A stretch of 64,000 nucleotides of DNA from Adlercreutzia rubneri (lineage in GTDB: Bacteria > Actinomycetota > Coriobacteriia > Coriobacteriales > Eggerthellaceae): contig NZ_WPOO01000003.1 of the NCBI RefSeq assembly GCF_009755265.1, positions 119,408 to 183,407 of the forward strand, written 5' to 3'. Position numbers and translations under genes: made by a program. Position 1 is the first letter of the stretch; every line of letters starts with the position of its first letter. The notes below the pieces were generated by a model. That model saw only the letters and a program-made list of their open reading frames with translations, did no database searches and was not told the origin of the DNA. This document shows positions 25,318 through 34,497 of this stretch, piece by piece.

Positions 25318-26994
25318 CTACGCCCCCAGGGCGCGGTCGGCGGCGAACTGGCCGGCGCGGCGGCCACCGGTGCAGGCGCGGCCGTGGCTGGCACCCGAGA
25401 TGGTGATGGGGTAATCGCCGAAGAAGAAGCTGCCCGAGCAGTTGCCGGCGGCCCACAGGCCCTCGATGGGATGGGCATCGGCGTCGATGACCTGCTGGTT
25501 CTCGTTGATCTTCAGGCCGCCCATGGTCACCAGCAGCGTGGTGCCGGCATGCACGCCGTAGAAGGGAGGCTCCGTCAGCGAACTTAAGCACTGCCTGCGC
25601 TTTCCGAAGTCCTCGTCGACCCCGGCGGCGCACAGCTCGTTGTAGCGCTCGATGGACGCCTTGGCCGTCTCCGCGTCGATGCCCTCCATCTTCGCCAGCA
25701 AGCCGTCGATAGTGTCGGCCGAAAGAATAGTGCCCTCTTCGATGAACTGCTGGATCTCCTCGGGGTTGTGCAGAGGCGAGCGGAAGTCTTTGCAGACCAC
25801 CATGCCCATGGCCGGCCCGTCGATCTCCCACTTGCTGTCCCAGAACACCCACTTCATGTGTCGCGGCTGGGCGTTGTGGGCGCGGCAGACGAAAGCGTAG
25901 GGCATGTCCTCGTTGCAGAAGCGCTCGCCCAAGTCATTCAGGTACAGCCACGGCTGACGCGTCAGCGGGATGGAGGGCATGTGCTCCAGGCCTTCCACGC
26001 CCTCGTCGAAGTACATGGGGCAGTGGGGCGCCTCGTCGATGGCGCCGCCCACCCAGGCGCCCATGCGAATGCCGTCGCCGGTGTTGTGGGGCGGCGTCGA
26101 GATGTTGTGGACGTCCTCGGCGTGGCCGGGGATGAAGGCGTCCATCATCTCCTCGTCGTTGCCGTAGCCGCCGGTGGCCATAACGACCGCCTTCGCGTCG
26201 ATGCGCGTCACGCCGGCTTTGTCTTCGCAGACGACGCCGGCCACCGCTCCGGCCTCGTCCTGCACGAGCTGCAGTGCCTCGGTGTTGAATCGCACATCGA
26301 CGCCGAGCTCGCCCGCGTAGGCCGTGAACGCCTTGGCCCAGCCGATGGCGAAGGGGGGCTCGTAGCCAGCCTCGCCGCCTTCGGCGATCAGTTCGTCGGT
26401 GGGCACGATCTGAAAGGCATCGGTGGCGTAATGCTCGTACCAAGCGTCGGGAATGACTTGCATTTCCATAGGTATGGGCGCGATAGTGATGCCATGGTTC
26501 GTCAGCATGTCGGCCGCCCAATCCAGCGCCTCGGCGGAATGATCGACCCACGCCTTCACCACCCGGTAGTCGCCCCGATGATCACCCCAGCGCAGCACCT
26601 CCTGCAGCACATCCTGCTTGCGGTCGCGCAGATCGATGCCGGCCTCCAGCTGCAGCTTGCCGCCGATGGCGCCGTAGTCGATGCCGCGGAACTGGCCCGC
26701 GCCTGTCTTCTCCAGAAGCACCACCTTTGCGCCCTTTTCAGCCGCCGAGCACGCCGCCGAGAAGCCGGCTATGCCACCGCCGATGACGACGACGTCGGTT
26801 TCTTCGGTGGCATCCACTTCGGTGATGGGCTCGGGCGCGGTCTCCCACGTGTAGCCCTCAGGCTCGGCCGGGCCCGTCTCGGCCATGGTCTTGGGCGCGC
26901 AGCCCGCAAGCCCGGCCGCAGCCGCGGCAGCAGTGGCAGCGGCCCCCAATCCCAGGAATCCGCGACGGCTCAATTTCATGTTCTCGGTAGTCAT
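25318..26994 (-). CDS. Tat-exported FAD reductase (fumarate/urocanate reductase-like)
   Basis: A 558-residue secreted flavoprotein. ATG 26994 follows AAGGAGGGACATC. Tat motif KLSRRGFLGL is followed by an Ala-rich core and LAGC. FAD motif VVVIGGGIAGFS begins near residue 65; ATGGYGNDEE and the C-terminal GLWAAGNCSGSFFFGDYP complete the FAD site. It is clearly paralogous to the enzymes at 1313 and 21829 but diverged in the substrate-capping middle part, which suggests a different acceptor. It is divergent from the LuxR gene at 27157, with 162 bases between starts. Confidence 0.9.
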   Translation of the reverse strand: MTTENMKLSRRGFLGLGAAATAAAAAAGLAGCAPKTMAETGPAEPEGYTWETAPEPITEVDATEETDVVVIGGGIAGFSAACSAAEKGAKVVLLEKTGAGQFRGIDYGAIGGKLQLEAGIDLRDRKQDVLQEVLRWGDHRGDYRVVKAWVDHSAEALDWAADMLTNHGITIAPIPMEMQVIPDAWYEHYATDAFQIVPTDELIAEGGEAGYEPPFAIGWAKAFTAYAGELGVDVRFNTEALQLVQDEAGAVAGVVCEDKAGVTRIDAKAVVMATGGYGNDEEMMDAFIPGHAEDVHNISTPPHNTGDGIRMGAWVGGAIDEAPHCPMYFDEGVEGLEHMPSIPLTRQPWLYLNDLGERFCNEDMPYAFVCRAHNAQPRHMKWVFWDSKWEIDGPAMGMVVCKDFRSPLHNPEEIQQFIEEGTILSADTIDGLLAKMEGIDAETAKASIERYNELCAAGVDEDFGKRRQCLSSLTEPPFYGVHAGTTLLVTMGGLKINENQQVIDADAHPIEGLWAAGNCSGSFFFGDYPITISGASHGRACTGGRRAGQFAADRALGA

Positions 26995-27156
26995 GATGTC
27001 CCTCCTTTTCGGTTGGTCGATGGTCCCATCATGGCGCCTCACAGCCACGCCGTCTATCGGCATGAAACGAGTATTCCCACGTCAAAGCCATCGGTAAAAA
27101 GTGATGATTGACGAGAAAACCCCTGATGTGACACTATGGCACTGGAGGTGGTGGCC

Positions 27157-28746
27157 ATGTTCGCCCGCTGGTGGGACAACTTTCAGGAAAGCTGCGACAT
27201 ACGCTTGGCCGTTGGCTGCGGATGCGCCGTGGCCTGGGTGCTGCTCGTCGCCATCTCGCCGGTGCTCTCCACCGCGTCCACCTTCATCGGAGCCGGCCTC
27301 AGTTGGCGCAGCGGCATCGTCGTCGGCGGTGTGCTCGCCTTTGGGCTGGCGGCCATTGCCTGCCGACGTCCGGGAAAACTCTGCGACGTCGAGAGGCGCA
27401 GCCCTTCCGTCCCGCCGCTCGCGATGTCCGCCGTGCTGTCGCCCATAGGCGCTATCTTGCACCAGAGCATCGCCGGAGGCATCTTCGCGGTAGTCGCGGG
27501 GCTCTGCGTGGGATGCGGCCTTGCGGGCCTCATTTTGGGATGGGCCGCGCCCTTCTCCGCCGTGCGCCTGCGCAAGCGGGTAGTGGCGACCGTAGCCGCC
27601 ATGTTCGCCGGCGGGGCGCTCTACCTGATTGTCGTGCTGCTCCCCGCCCCGCTCTCCTTCGCCGTCGCGCTCGCGCTCGCACCCACCTCCCTGTTCCTCG
27701 CCATGACCATAGACCGCTTCCCCGCTCCAGGCGATGAGACCGATTCTTTCCCGACAATTGGCGGCACGACCGAAACGGGTGCAGAAAACGGCGGCGGCAA
27801 AGCCGAAGCCGATACGATCGCCGCGGCCGAAGCCGAAACCCGACCCTGCTCCAGCGCCGGTCATCCCGACCTCACACGGCTCTTCGGCCCCGAGCTCTCG
27901 CTGGCCATCGTTGTCTACGGCGCCCTGTTCGTCCTAGCTGGTCACGTGCTTCCCGAGGTCGAACTCGCATGGATGGCCTCGGTACTGCCGGGAATCGCCA
28001 ACGTGGGCGCCCTCCTCGTCTCGGAAACCGTGCTCACCCTCTATCTGGTGAAGCGCATCCGCATCGAGAGCCCGCGCACCGCCTACCGCCCCGCCACCGC
28101 CCTCGTCGCCGTCGGCTTTTTACTTTTACCCTTCGTGGGCGATGCCGGGGCCATTCCTTGCATGGCCGTCGCCTTCGCGGGCTTCGGCTGCTTCCTCGTG
28201 TATCTCTGGATCGTCATGGGGAACATGGCCCAGCGCTGGAGCGCGGCACCCATTCCCACCTGCGCCTTCGGCTTCATGCTGCTGTTTTCCGGCATCGTGC
28301 TCGGCGAGCTGGCCGCCTGGACCCTCTACCGCGTCCCCCTCAGCTTCGGCTACCCGGCGGCCGTCAGCATCGTCTCGCTGTTCATGCTCGTCGTGCTTGC
28401 GTGGAGCATGGCCGACGGCTCCCGCTACGCCCACGAGACCGCCGCGATGGGCGGCGTGCCCTTCTCTGCCCCAGTTTCATCAAGCGCAGGGACGGATTCC
28501 GCTTCCGAAGGCAGAGGCGCCGATGCAGCAGCGCGGCTCTATGCGGCCGCCGAGACCTACGGCCTGTCGCCGCGCGAGGTGGAGGTGACGGCGCTCCTTC
28601 TGCGGGGGCGCTCCATCCCCTACATCTGCGACGAGCTGTTCATCGCCAAGAGCACCGCGCAGACCCACGTGCGCCACATCTACGCCAAGATGAACATCAC
28701 CGGCGGCCGCCAAGAGCTCATCGACCGCATAGAGGGCTCCGACTAG
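27157..28746 (+). CDS. Membrane-anchored LuxR-family regulator
   Basis: A 529-residue protein with multiple hydrophobic segments, an Ala/Glu-rich loop near residues 205-240, and a C-terminal LuxR HTH (LSPREVEVTALLL, then AKSTAQTHVRHIYAKMNI). ATG 27157 is 7 bases from GGAGGT; ATG 27136 has no ribosome site. The HTH is very close to that of the regulator at the left edge (shared RGRSIPYI, QELID). It is divergent from the Tat flavoprotein at 25318, so the short common promoter region is the natural control point. Confidence 0.88.
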   Translation: MFARWWDNFQESCDIRLAVGCGCAVAWVLLVAISPVLSTASTFIGAGLSWRSGIVVGGVLAFGLAAIACRRPGKLCDVERRSPSVPPLAMSAVLSPIGAILHQSIAGGIFAVVAGLCVGCGLAGLILGWAAPFSAVRLRKRVVATVAAMFAGGALYLIVVLLPAPLSFAVALALAPTSLFLAMTIDRFPAPGDETDSFPTIGGTTETGAENGGGKAEADTIAAAEAETRPCSSAGHPDLTRLFGPELSLAIVVYGALFVLAGHVLPEVELAWMASVLPGIANVGALLVSETVLTLYLVKRIRIESPRTAYRPATALVAVGFLLLPFVGDAGAIPCMAVAFAGFGCFLVYLWIVMGNMAQRWSAAPIPTCAFGFMLLFSGIVLGELAAWTLYRVPLSFGYPAAVSIVSLFMLVVLAWSMADGSRYAHETAAMGGVPFSAPVSSSAGTDSASEGRGADAAARLYAAAETYGLSPREVEVTALLLRGRSIPYICDELFIAKSTAQTHVRHIYAKMNITGGRQELIDRIEGSD

Positions 28747-28825
28747 TAACAGTACCGGCCATGCCGTCAGCCAAAAGTGTCAGTCGTACAGAGCAGCCTC
28801 TGTCCCAAAAGCCGGAGTATCGAGT

Positions 28826-29926
28826 TTAAATGTACTGGCCCTTCGTTAAATAGTCGCGAATCATGGGCATGTCGAAATCTACGAAGCCCCTTCGCCGCGC
28901 CCCGATGATTTCCTGCTCGATAAGACGCGCACGAATCTTTGTCGCATTGTTTTCGCTGATGCCCATGAGACCAGCTATGTCGGAAACACGGTGGGGTCCC
29001 TCGCCTTCCGCCATCGCAGTGAGGAACTCCAGCTCTCTTTCGCTCAAGCTGTTCACCGTCGGCTCAAGCACCATGCGATACATATCATCTCGGGCGAAAG
29101 CCACAGCCTGTTCCATGTCTTTGAGAGTAATGACCCCTCTCTCGGGATGCTGCCGCCAAGCATGGTAACCAAGAAGCTGTATGAGGAAGGCGTAACCCTC
29201 CGAAGCATCAGCAGCCACCTTGAGCGCATCAACGGCGATTCCTCTTCCAGCGCCCTCCACCGTCTCCTTAATGGCGTAAGAGGTATCGGTTGCGGATATC
29301 TGATCCATCGAGTGCTTGAACGCCCTGCGGAGAAACGAGGTCGCGTCCACATCGATGAGTGTTGAGACGTTGTGCGGGAGCCCGGCCAAAAGCAGTGCGA
29401 CGTCCCGACGCTCGCGGACGAAATGCTGGAACGAATCAATGAGAACTGAAAGTTCATCGGATTGCGCCGACACTTCATCGACGGTTATGAGAAGGCCCGT
29501 GTCTTTCTCATTGAGTTCGCCGATGGCCTTCGTCATATCCGCACGCCATGTAGAAGGCGCCTCCTCCTTGGTTCGCGTGAACCCCACGCCATGGACATGT
29601 ATTTCCGAGAGCCATGAGTATGTTTCAGGAGTAAGAAGGTGAGATGCCTTTTGGCGAAGCTGAACGATTATCTCCGAGAGCATTCCGTATCGGTCGGTTA
29701 CATTGACGCTGACCCACCCCCGCATTTCGGCCCGCTCGGCAACGGCCGTGAGAAGCACCGTCTTGCCCGTTCCGCGAGCGCCCACGAAAATAGTTGCCCT
29801 GTTGGGGTCGCCCGGCGCGTTGTCCAGTCCCTCAAGGATGTCCGTGATGAGCGTATCGCGCCCTGCAAGTTCGGGAGGCACGCACCCGAAAGTTGGAGTG
29901 AACGGATTGTGTGCCAGCTTCACCAT
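28826..29926 (-). CDS. AAA ATPase with C-terminal winged helix
   Basis: A 366-residue P-loop ATPase of the archaeal-ATPase / Orc1-like type. It starts MVKLAHNPFTPTFG, carries Walker A VGARGTGKT and Walker B LLITVDEVSAQ, and ends in a winged helix (LSERELEFLTAMAEGEG, SDIAGLMGISENNATKIRARL). Such proteins are widespread in gut Actinobacteria, and their job is unknown. ATG 29926 is 6 bases after GGAG; an in-frame GTG at 29953 would start inside the upstream repeat. The winged helix plus the GTGAAA array directly upstream suggest it controls its own expression. Confidence 0.85.
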   Translation of the reverse strand: MVKLAHNPFTPTFGCVPPELAGRDTLITDILEGLDNAPGDPNRATIFVGARGTGKTVLLTAVAERAEMRGWVSVNVTDRYGMLSEIIVQLRQKASHLLTPETYSWLSEIHVHGVGFTRTKEEAPSTWRADMTKAIGELNEKDTGLLITVDEVSAQSDELSVLIDSFQHFVRERRDVALLLAGLPHNVSTLIDVDATSFLRRAFKHSMDQISATDTSYAIKETVEGAGRGIAVDALKVAADASEGYAFLIQLLGYHAWRQHPERGVITLKDMEQAVAFARDDMYRMVLEPTVNSLSERELEFLTAMAEGEGPHRVSDIAGLMGISENNATKIRARLIEQEIIGARRRGFVDFDMPMIRDYLTKGQYI

Positions 29927-29937
29927 AGCTTGCTCCA

Positions 29938-29993
29938 TTTCACGATCTTTCACTTTATTTCACAAGTTTTCACTTTGTTTCACAATATTTCAC
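29938..29993 (-). promoter_or_regulatory. Six GTGAAA iterons at exact 10-bp spacing
   Basis: On the coding (minus) strand GTGAAA occurs six times without mismatch, starting every 10 bases; in plus coordinates TTTCAC begins at 29938, 29948, 29958, 29968, 29978 and 29988. A one-mismatch copy, still in phase, is at 29918. The 4-base linkers differ, so the hexamers are selected rather than a simple repeat. A weak promoter (TTGCGA, 18 bases, TATAGT at 30005-30000) would start transcription at the far edge, putting the array in the 5' leader. Confidence 0.8.
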
Positions 29994-30116
29994 TTAGGCA
30001 CTATATCGTATGGAGAGTAGCTTTCGCAACCACACGCGTTGGCCCATAGGACGAAAACTCGAAGGCTTCCACCATAACCGCGCACCTCCACGTCGCATGT
30101 TCGCGGCCCTGCCATC

Positions 30117-30788
30117 TCAGCCCTCGGTGACGCTGGCGCTGCCGGAAAGCGAGATGGGGTCGCCCAGAAACGTCGGGGGCGGCTGCACGATCGCTGTGAA
30201 GAAGTCCTTGTTTCGGGCCAGCACTTCGCGCAGCTCGCGGGCCTCCTGCCCGGCGTAGGGACGCAGATCGGCGGACACTCCGTAGGCGTCCAGCCCGAGA
30301 CGTTCCGCCACGTAGAGCGCACGGTACAGATGGTATTTCTGGGAAACGATCACGATGCGCTTCGCCCCGAACACATCGCGCGCCCGGTACATGCTCTCGT
30401 AGGTGGAAAAGCCCGCATGGTCCATGAACACGTCGTCCGCCGGAAGTCCCGCCTGCACGGCCATCTCCCGCATGGCGTTCACCTCGTCGTAGTCGGCCCG
30501 GCCGTGGTCGCCGCTCATCAGCAGCTTCGGCGACGTGCCGTTCTCGTACAGCGCGACGCCCTGGGCGATGCGGTCCGCCAGCATGTCACTCGGACACCCG
30601 TCGGGATGCACCCCGCATCCGAGCACCAGCACGCAATCAACGTTGCCGAGGACGGCCGCCTCATCGGCCGTCACGATGCGCGGACCCGCCGTCGTCTGCA
30701 CATGGGCGTCTATCGCGAAGACTGCCACCGCGCCGAGAATGGCGAGCACCAGAACTCCCAGCCCGATTCGCTTAAGCCACGTGTCCAC
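30117..30788 (-). CDS. SanA/YdcF-like DUF218 protein
   Basis: A 223-residue protein with an N-terminal membrane anchor (residues 7-27) and a DUF218 domain. The conserved segments are VLVLGCGVHPDG, LLMSGDHGRADYDEV and IVSQKYHLYRAL. SanA/YdcF relatives act at the cell envelope, and SanA affects vancomycin resistance in enterobacteria; the biochemical activity is unsettled. The start is GTG 30788 after AAGGTGAG. It stands alone. Confidence 0.85.
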   Translation of the reverse strand: MDTWLKRIGLGVLVLAILGAVAVFAIDAHVQTTAGPRIVTADEAAVLGNVDCVLVLGCGVHPDGCPSDMLADRIAQGVALYENGTSPKLLMSGDHGRADYDEVNAMREMAVQAGLPADDVFMDHAGFSTYESMYRARDVFGAKRIVIVSQKYHLYRALYVAERLGLDAYGVSADLRPYAGQEARELREVLARNKDFFTAIVQPPPTFLGDPISLSGSASVTEG

Positions 30789-30973
30789 GTCTCACCTTCC
30801 TTTGCCATCTGGGACGAATATACCGCGTCCGTACGACAAGAGGAATCGAGTTAAGGAAAACATAAGTGGCATTCAAAACCTTTTTAAAGCCGGCTGAGAA
30901 GATCTCCGCCCCCCAGAAGGCGCGCACCGCGAAAGAATCGCCTGCTCGGCCCGTCAGCATAGTGGACTGTTAG

Positions 30974-31000
30974 TGCACGAAATCGACGGTTATGAGCGCC
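30974..31000 (+). repeat. Intergenic repeat family, copy A
   Basis: 27-bp core of the form TGCA...GACGGTTATGAGCG(C/T)C, shared with copies at 31067, 62473, 62608, 63677 and 63738. It lies in the 400-base gap between the SanA-like gene and the broken LuxR gene; apart from copies A and B I see nothing else there. Confidence 0.6.
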
Positions 31001-31066
31001 CTGGACGCAAGAGAAATCAGCAGAACTAGCGGCATTCGATAAAACCGAGCGACTGCCACCCCCCTT

Positions 31067-31093
31067 GACGCTCATAAACGGCAATCTCGTGCA
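31067..31093 (-). repeat. Intergenic repeat family, copy B (inverted)
   Basis: The same 27-bp core on the minus strand, matching copy A at 22 of 27 positions and copy D at 62608-62634 slightly better. A CGGTCG...GAA extension on its far side is also shared. A and B face each other with a 66-base gap. Confidence 0.6.
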
Positions 31094-31189
31094 GAAATCG
31101 GCACCTTCGCCGACCGGAGGGCAAAAGAGGACAGCTCTTCGGACTATTTCGGAAATGCAAAATTGCCAGCCAGAACGCTTGCGCTAACG

Positions 31190-32522
31190 TCAGCGCTGCT
31201 CGTCGTAGAACTTGTCGACCAAACCTTGTTTGCTACTGACGCCAAGCTTTCGGTACAAGTTGGTGCGATAGGTTTTAATCGTGTTCGGGGAAAGACACAG
31301 CTCGTCGGCAATAGCATTCAGCGTATAGCCTTTGATCAGAAAGCCCAGCACCTCGACCTCCCTCTCTGCGAGATGATACGCCTGAGCAAACCCCTCGATG
31401 TCCGAAGAGCCCGACATCTCCGTCTTTCGCCCCTTGGGAGGAAGAACCATACGAATGACAATGAGCAACGAGCAGATAACCAAGAGCGAGGCCGCAACGA
31501 GGCCATTGGCCACACCCGTCGAACTGAGAAAATGGGCCAGCGGTAAGGGAGGAGTACATCACGACCACGTACAGCAGCGACAGGCGAAGAGAGCTGAAGC
31601 CCGCCAACGTCCCATTCTTGTTGCAGAACACGACGAGCAGAAGCATGAACAGCAGCCAGAAAATCGTCATGGAAGCTATTTGCGCAATGCGCGAATGCGA
31701 CCAATCGAGCACGAGAATAACCCCAATCAGTGCGCTCACGAGCCCCACGATGAAGAAATAGGCAGCAACGTCATCGGCTACGACTTTCGCCTTAAGCGCA
31801 ACGAGCACGAACAGCATAGCCCCTGCGACGACCGTGCTTATGCCCCATTCGGAAAGCTGGGGAAGCGTCACAGTAACCATCTGCATAGCAAGAGCGAGAA
31901 GGGCGACAAGAACCAGTGATGGTAACTTTGCCTCTGCGAATCCGCGCGTAACGACTTCTCTTCGTGCCCCAGCATCTGACCAATAACGCGAGAGCAAAAC
32001 CAGGGACGCTACCGTGAGGCAGCCAAAAGCAAAGGGGACAAGCGGAGCATCCGCCATTCCCAATAAGTCAATGGCTCCATAGGCGCCCCCGGCAACCAGG
32101 AGCGCCCCGGCTCCCGCCTTAAGCAGCGAGAGGCCTGACCAACCGCCACAAAAGACAATCCAGCAAGCGAAGCCTATCCCATAGCGAATGCCGATAAGCA
32201 ACGACGCGGCGCCCAGTTCCAGCCAATGGAAGTCGGCGATCCCTAAGCGCATCCCGCAAAGCACGGCATCGAGCACCGCCATCACTGCACAGACGATCCA
32301 GACACCCCGCAGACTATTAAGGCGCCACCCCAACAGGGAAAGTGAAAGCAGAGAGAGCACGAGGGCAACGTGCCAAGCCACGACAAACGCGATTCCAAGA
32401 GAAGAATACTGCTCCGCACCCGTCCAGTATGCCAAGCGCCCGATAAGGAAATTCCAAAGCAGCAGCGATCCCAAGGCCAAAGCAGAGAGCAGCAACGGGA
32501 CGAGATCCTTCCCCGCCTCCAT
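31190..32522 (-). pseudogene. Membrane-anchored LuxR-family regulator, frameshifted before the HTH
   Basis: The N-terminal part (start 32522) encodes about 11-12 hydrophobic segments. Near 31547-31556, in the stretch CTCCTCCC, the frame is lost. The last membrane segment (LVICSLLIVIRMVL) and the LuxR HTH (LAEREVEVLGFLI, LSPNTIKTYRTNLYRKLGV) continue in another frame to 31190. One extra base (or two missing) rejoins them into a protein of about 443 residues. Without repair the product is a membrane domain with no DNA-binding part. It is divergent from the flavoprotein at 32820, like the intact pair at 25-28 kb. Confidence 0.82.
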
Positions 32523-32696
32523 ACATCTATCACCCGCCTTTTCTTAGATCGAGATGCGCCGTCACTCCGGCTGAAACTTACCCCCAACGCCTACTCACGG
32601 CACGGTCCATCATAGCCGAAAAACCCTCGACACTCCCCCGCAAAGATAAGCCCGGAAGCCCTAAACCCTTCGTTTCACCCCTTTTGTACCTATTGC

Positions 32697-32717
32697 AAAC
32701 GGCACGTTCCACCGTTT
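32697..32717. promoter_or_regulatory. Dyad between the broken LuxR gene and the flavoprotein
   Basis: AAACGG-N9-CCGTTT, 102 bases upstream of the flavoprotein ATG, in the 297-base divergent gap. Possible operator; weak evidence. Confidence 0.3.
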
Positions 32718-32819
32718 TGAGCGTACCGAACTTCCCTTCCGACGCCCTACCATGCATCCCGCGTCGTCTGCGAACAAGACGGCACAAACAACATTACAGG
32801 CTCGTGAAAGGAGACCCGC

Positions 32820-34382
32820 ATGAAGGAGAGGGATATGGTGCATCCGACTGATCGAGAGCTTTCCAGAAGGTCATTTCTTAAAGGGACGGTGCTTGCAGGA
32901 GCAGGCGTAGGAGCCATGGGCGCTCTTGCGGCCTGCGCCCCGTCTGGCGCGAAAGACGATCTCGCCAGCACGGGCGTTGCTGCCGATTCTGTGACATGGG
33001 ACAAAGAGACCGACATCGTCGTGGTAGGTTTTGGAGGCGCCGGCTCGGCAGCCGCCATCGAGGCGCGCAAGGCCGGTGCCGAAGTCGTCATCCTTGAGGC
33101 ATCCAGCGTTGGCGGCGGCTCTACCGCTCTCAACGGTGGTCTCATCTACTTGGGCGGAACCCCTTTGCAGAAGGAGCACGGCATCGAGGACAGCGCCGAG
33201 AACTTCCTCAACTACATGATGCAGATGGCCGGCCCCTCCGCCAACGTCGACGCCCTGAAGCTTATCGCCGAGCAATCCGAGGACATTTACAACTGGTGCC
33301 TCGAGCAAGGCATCGACTTCTCTGGAGAAGTCCTTGAGGCCCACCTCCCCGATGGCGAAGAGGGCATCTGCTTGGGCTATACGGGCAACGAGCTCTCTCG
33401 CGAAGCGCAGAAAGTGGCCACGCCGGCTCCTCGCGGTCATGTGGCCCAGCCCGAGGCGACCGGCATGGGATTCTTCCGTCCCCTGAAGGCGGCTGTTGAA
33501 GGCTCCGGCGCCGAAGTTCTGTACGAGGCCGTTGCCACCAGCCTGATCACCGATGAGAACGGTCGAGTCATCGGCGTTTGCGCCGACTACGACGGAGGAT
33601 CCAAGAACGTCAAGGCGAACAAGGCGGTCATCCTGGCGGGAGGCGGCTTTACGTCCAACGAGGAAAAGGTGCGCGACCACCTTCCCTACAAGGCCAATCC
33701 CGGCTGGCCCGTCACCAACCCCAACGAAGACGGCAGCTGCATCCAGATGGCCCAGAAGATCGGCGCCGATCTCAAGGGCATGTCGGAAACCCAGATCGGC
33801 TTCTCCGTGTACACGATCAACGACCGTGCCTGCGAAGGCATCCTGGTCGATGAAAACGGGCTGCGCTTTACCGCCGAAGACGAGTACGGTGCCTTCATTG
33901 GCAAGCGCATCGTCCAGCGAGGCGAGCACGCCTACCTCATCGTTGGCAATAATCTGAAGTCCATCATGGACGAAGCCGAGCAGACGCCCGTCGCCGAGGG
34001 CGCGACGATTCAAGAGCTCGCAGCCGCGATCAGCGTTGACGCCGATTCTCTCGCCCACACCGTCGCCACGTACAACGACATGGCCGAGGGCGGCATCGAC
34101 TTCCAGTTCGGAAAGGAACCGAAGCACGTCGTCGCTCTGAACGAAGCACCCTTCTACGCCTACGATGCAAGCGCCGAGAACACGTACTATATGACCCAAG
34201 GTGGCTTGCGCGTCGATCTTGACCTTCACGTGATCGACTCCGAGGGAGCCGTTATCCCGGGCCTTTACGCTGCGGGCCTTTGCAGCAACTTGATTTTCGG
34301 CCAGTACTTCGGCAGCGGCTCCTCGATGCTTTGGTGCTTTTTCTCGGGCCGTGCCGCAGGTACGAACGCCGCAGCCGAGTAG
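32820..34382 (+). CDS. Tat-exported FAD reductase, shorter subfamily
   Basis: A 520-residue secreted flavoprotein. It starts at ATG 32820 after AAAGGAG; ATG 32835, after AAGGAGAGGG, is also possible. Tat motif ELSRRSFLKG is followed by a hydrophobic core ending LAACAP. FAD motif VVVGFGGAGSAAA, then LNGGLIYLGG, ILAGGGFTSNEE and the C-terminal GLYAAGLCSN. The active-site region differs from the other three enzymes (GSGSSMLW near the end, as in ketosteroid-dehydrogenase-like FAD_binding_2 proteins), so it belongs to another branch and probably another substrate. GC skew and codon use look like its neighbours. Confidence 0.88.
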   Translation: MKERDMVHPTDRELSRRSFLKGTVLAGAGVGAMGALAACAPSGAKDDLASTGVAADSVTWDKETDIVVVGFGGAGSAAAIEARKAGAEVVILEASSVGGGSTALNGGLIYLGGTPLQKEHGIEDSAENFLNYMMQMAGPSANVDALKLIAEQSEDIYNWCLEQGIDFSGEVLEAHLPDGEEGICLGYTGNELSREAQKVATPAPRGHVAQPEATGMGFFRPLKAAVEGSGAEVLYEAVATSLITDENGRVIGVCADYDGGSKNVKANKAVILAGGGFTSNEEKVRDHLPYKANPGWPVTNPNEDGSCIQMAQKIGADLKGMSETQIGFSVYTINDRACEGILVDENGLRFTAEDEYGAFIGKRIVQRGEHAYLIVGNNLKSIMDEAEQTPVAEGATIQELAAAISVDADSLAHTVATYNDMAEGGIDFQFGKEPKHVVALNEAPFYAYDASAENTYYMTQGGLRVDLDLHVIDSEGAVIPGLYAAGLCSNLIFGQYFGSGSSMLWCFFSGRAAGTNAAAE

Positions 34383-34497
34383 GCTCCCGTATCATTTCCC
34401 GGCGCCTCAAACGCGCCTTTCCCCAACGCCGCCGCAGCCTCCCCTCCCCGCTGCGGCGGCTTCTCTTCGTCTCGCGCGATCCCCTATTTTGACAGCC

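Noticed and set aside
29938..29993. Coding extension of the ATPase to GTG 29953
   Set aside because: The start would lie inside the hexamer array without a ribosome site, while ATG 29926 has GGAG at the right distance.
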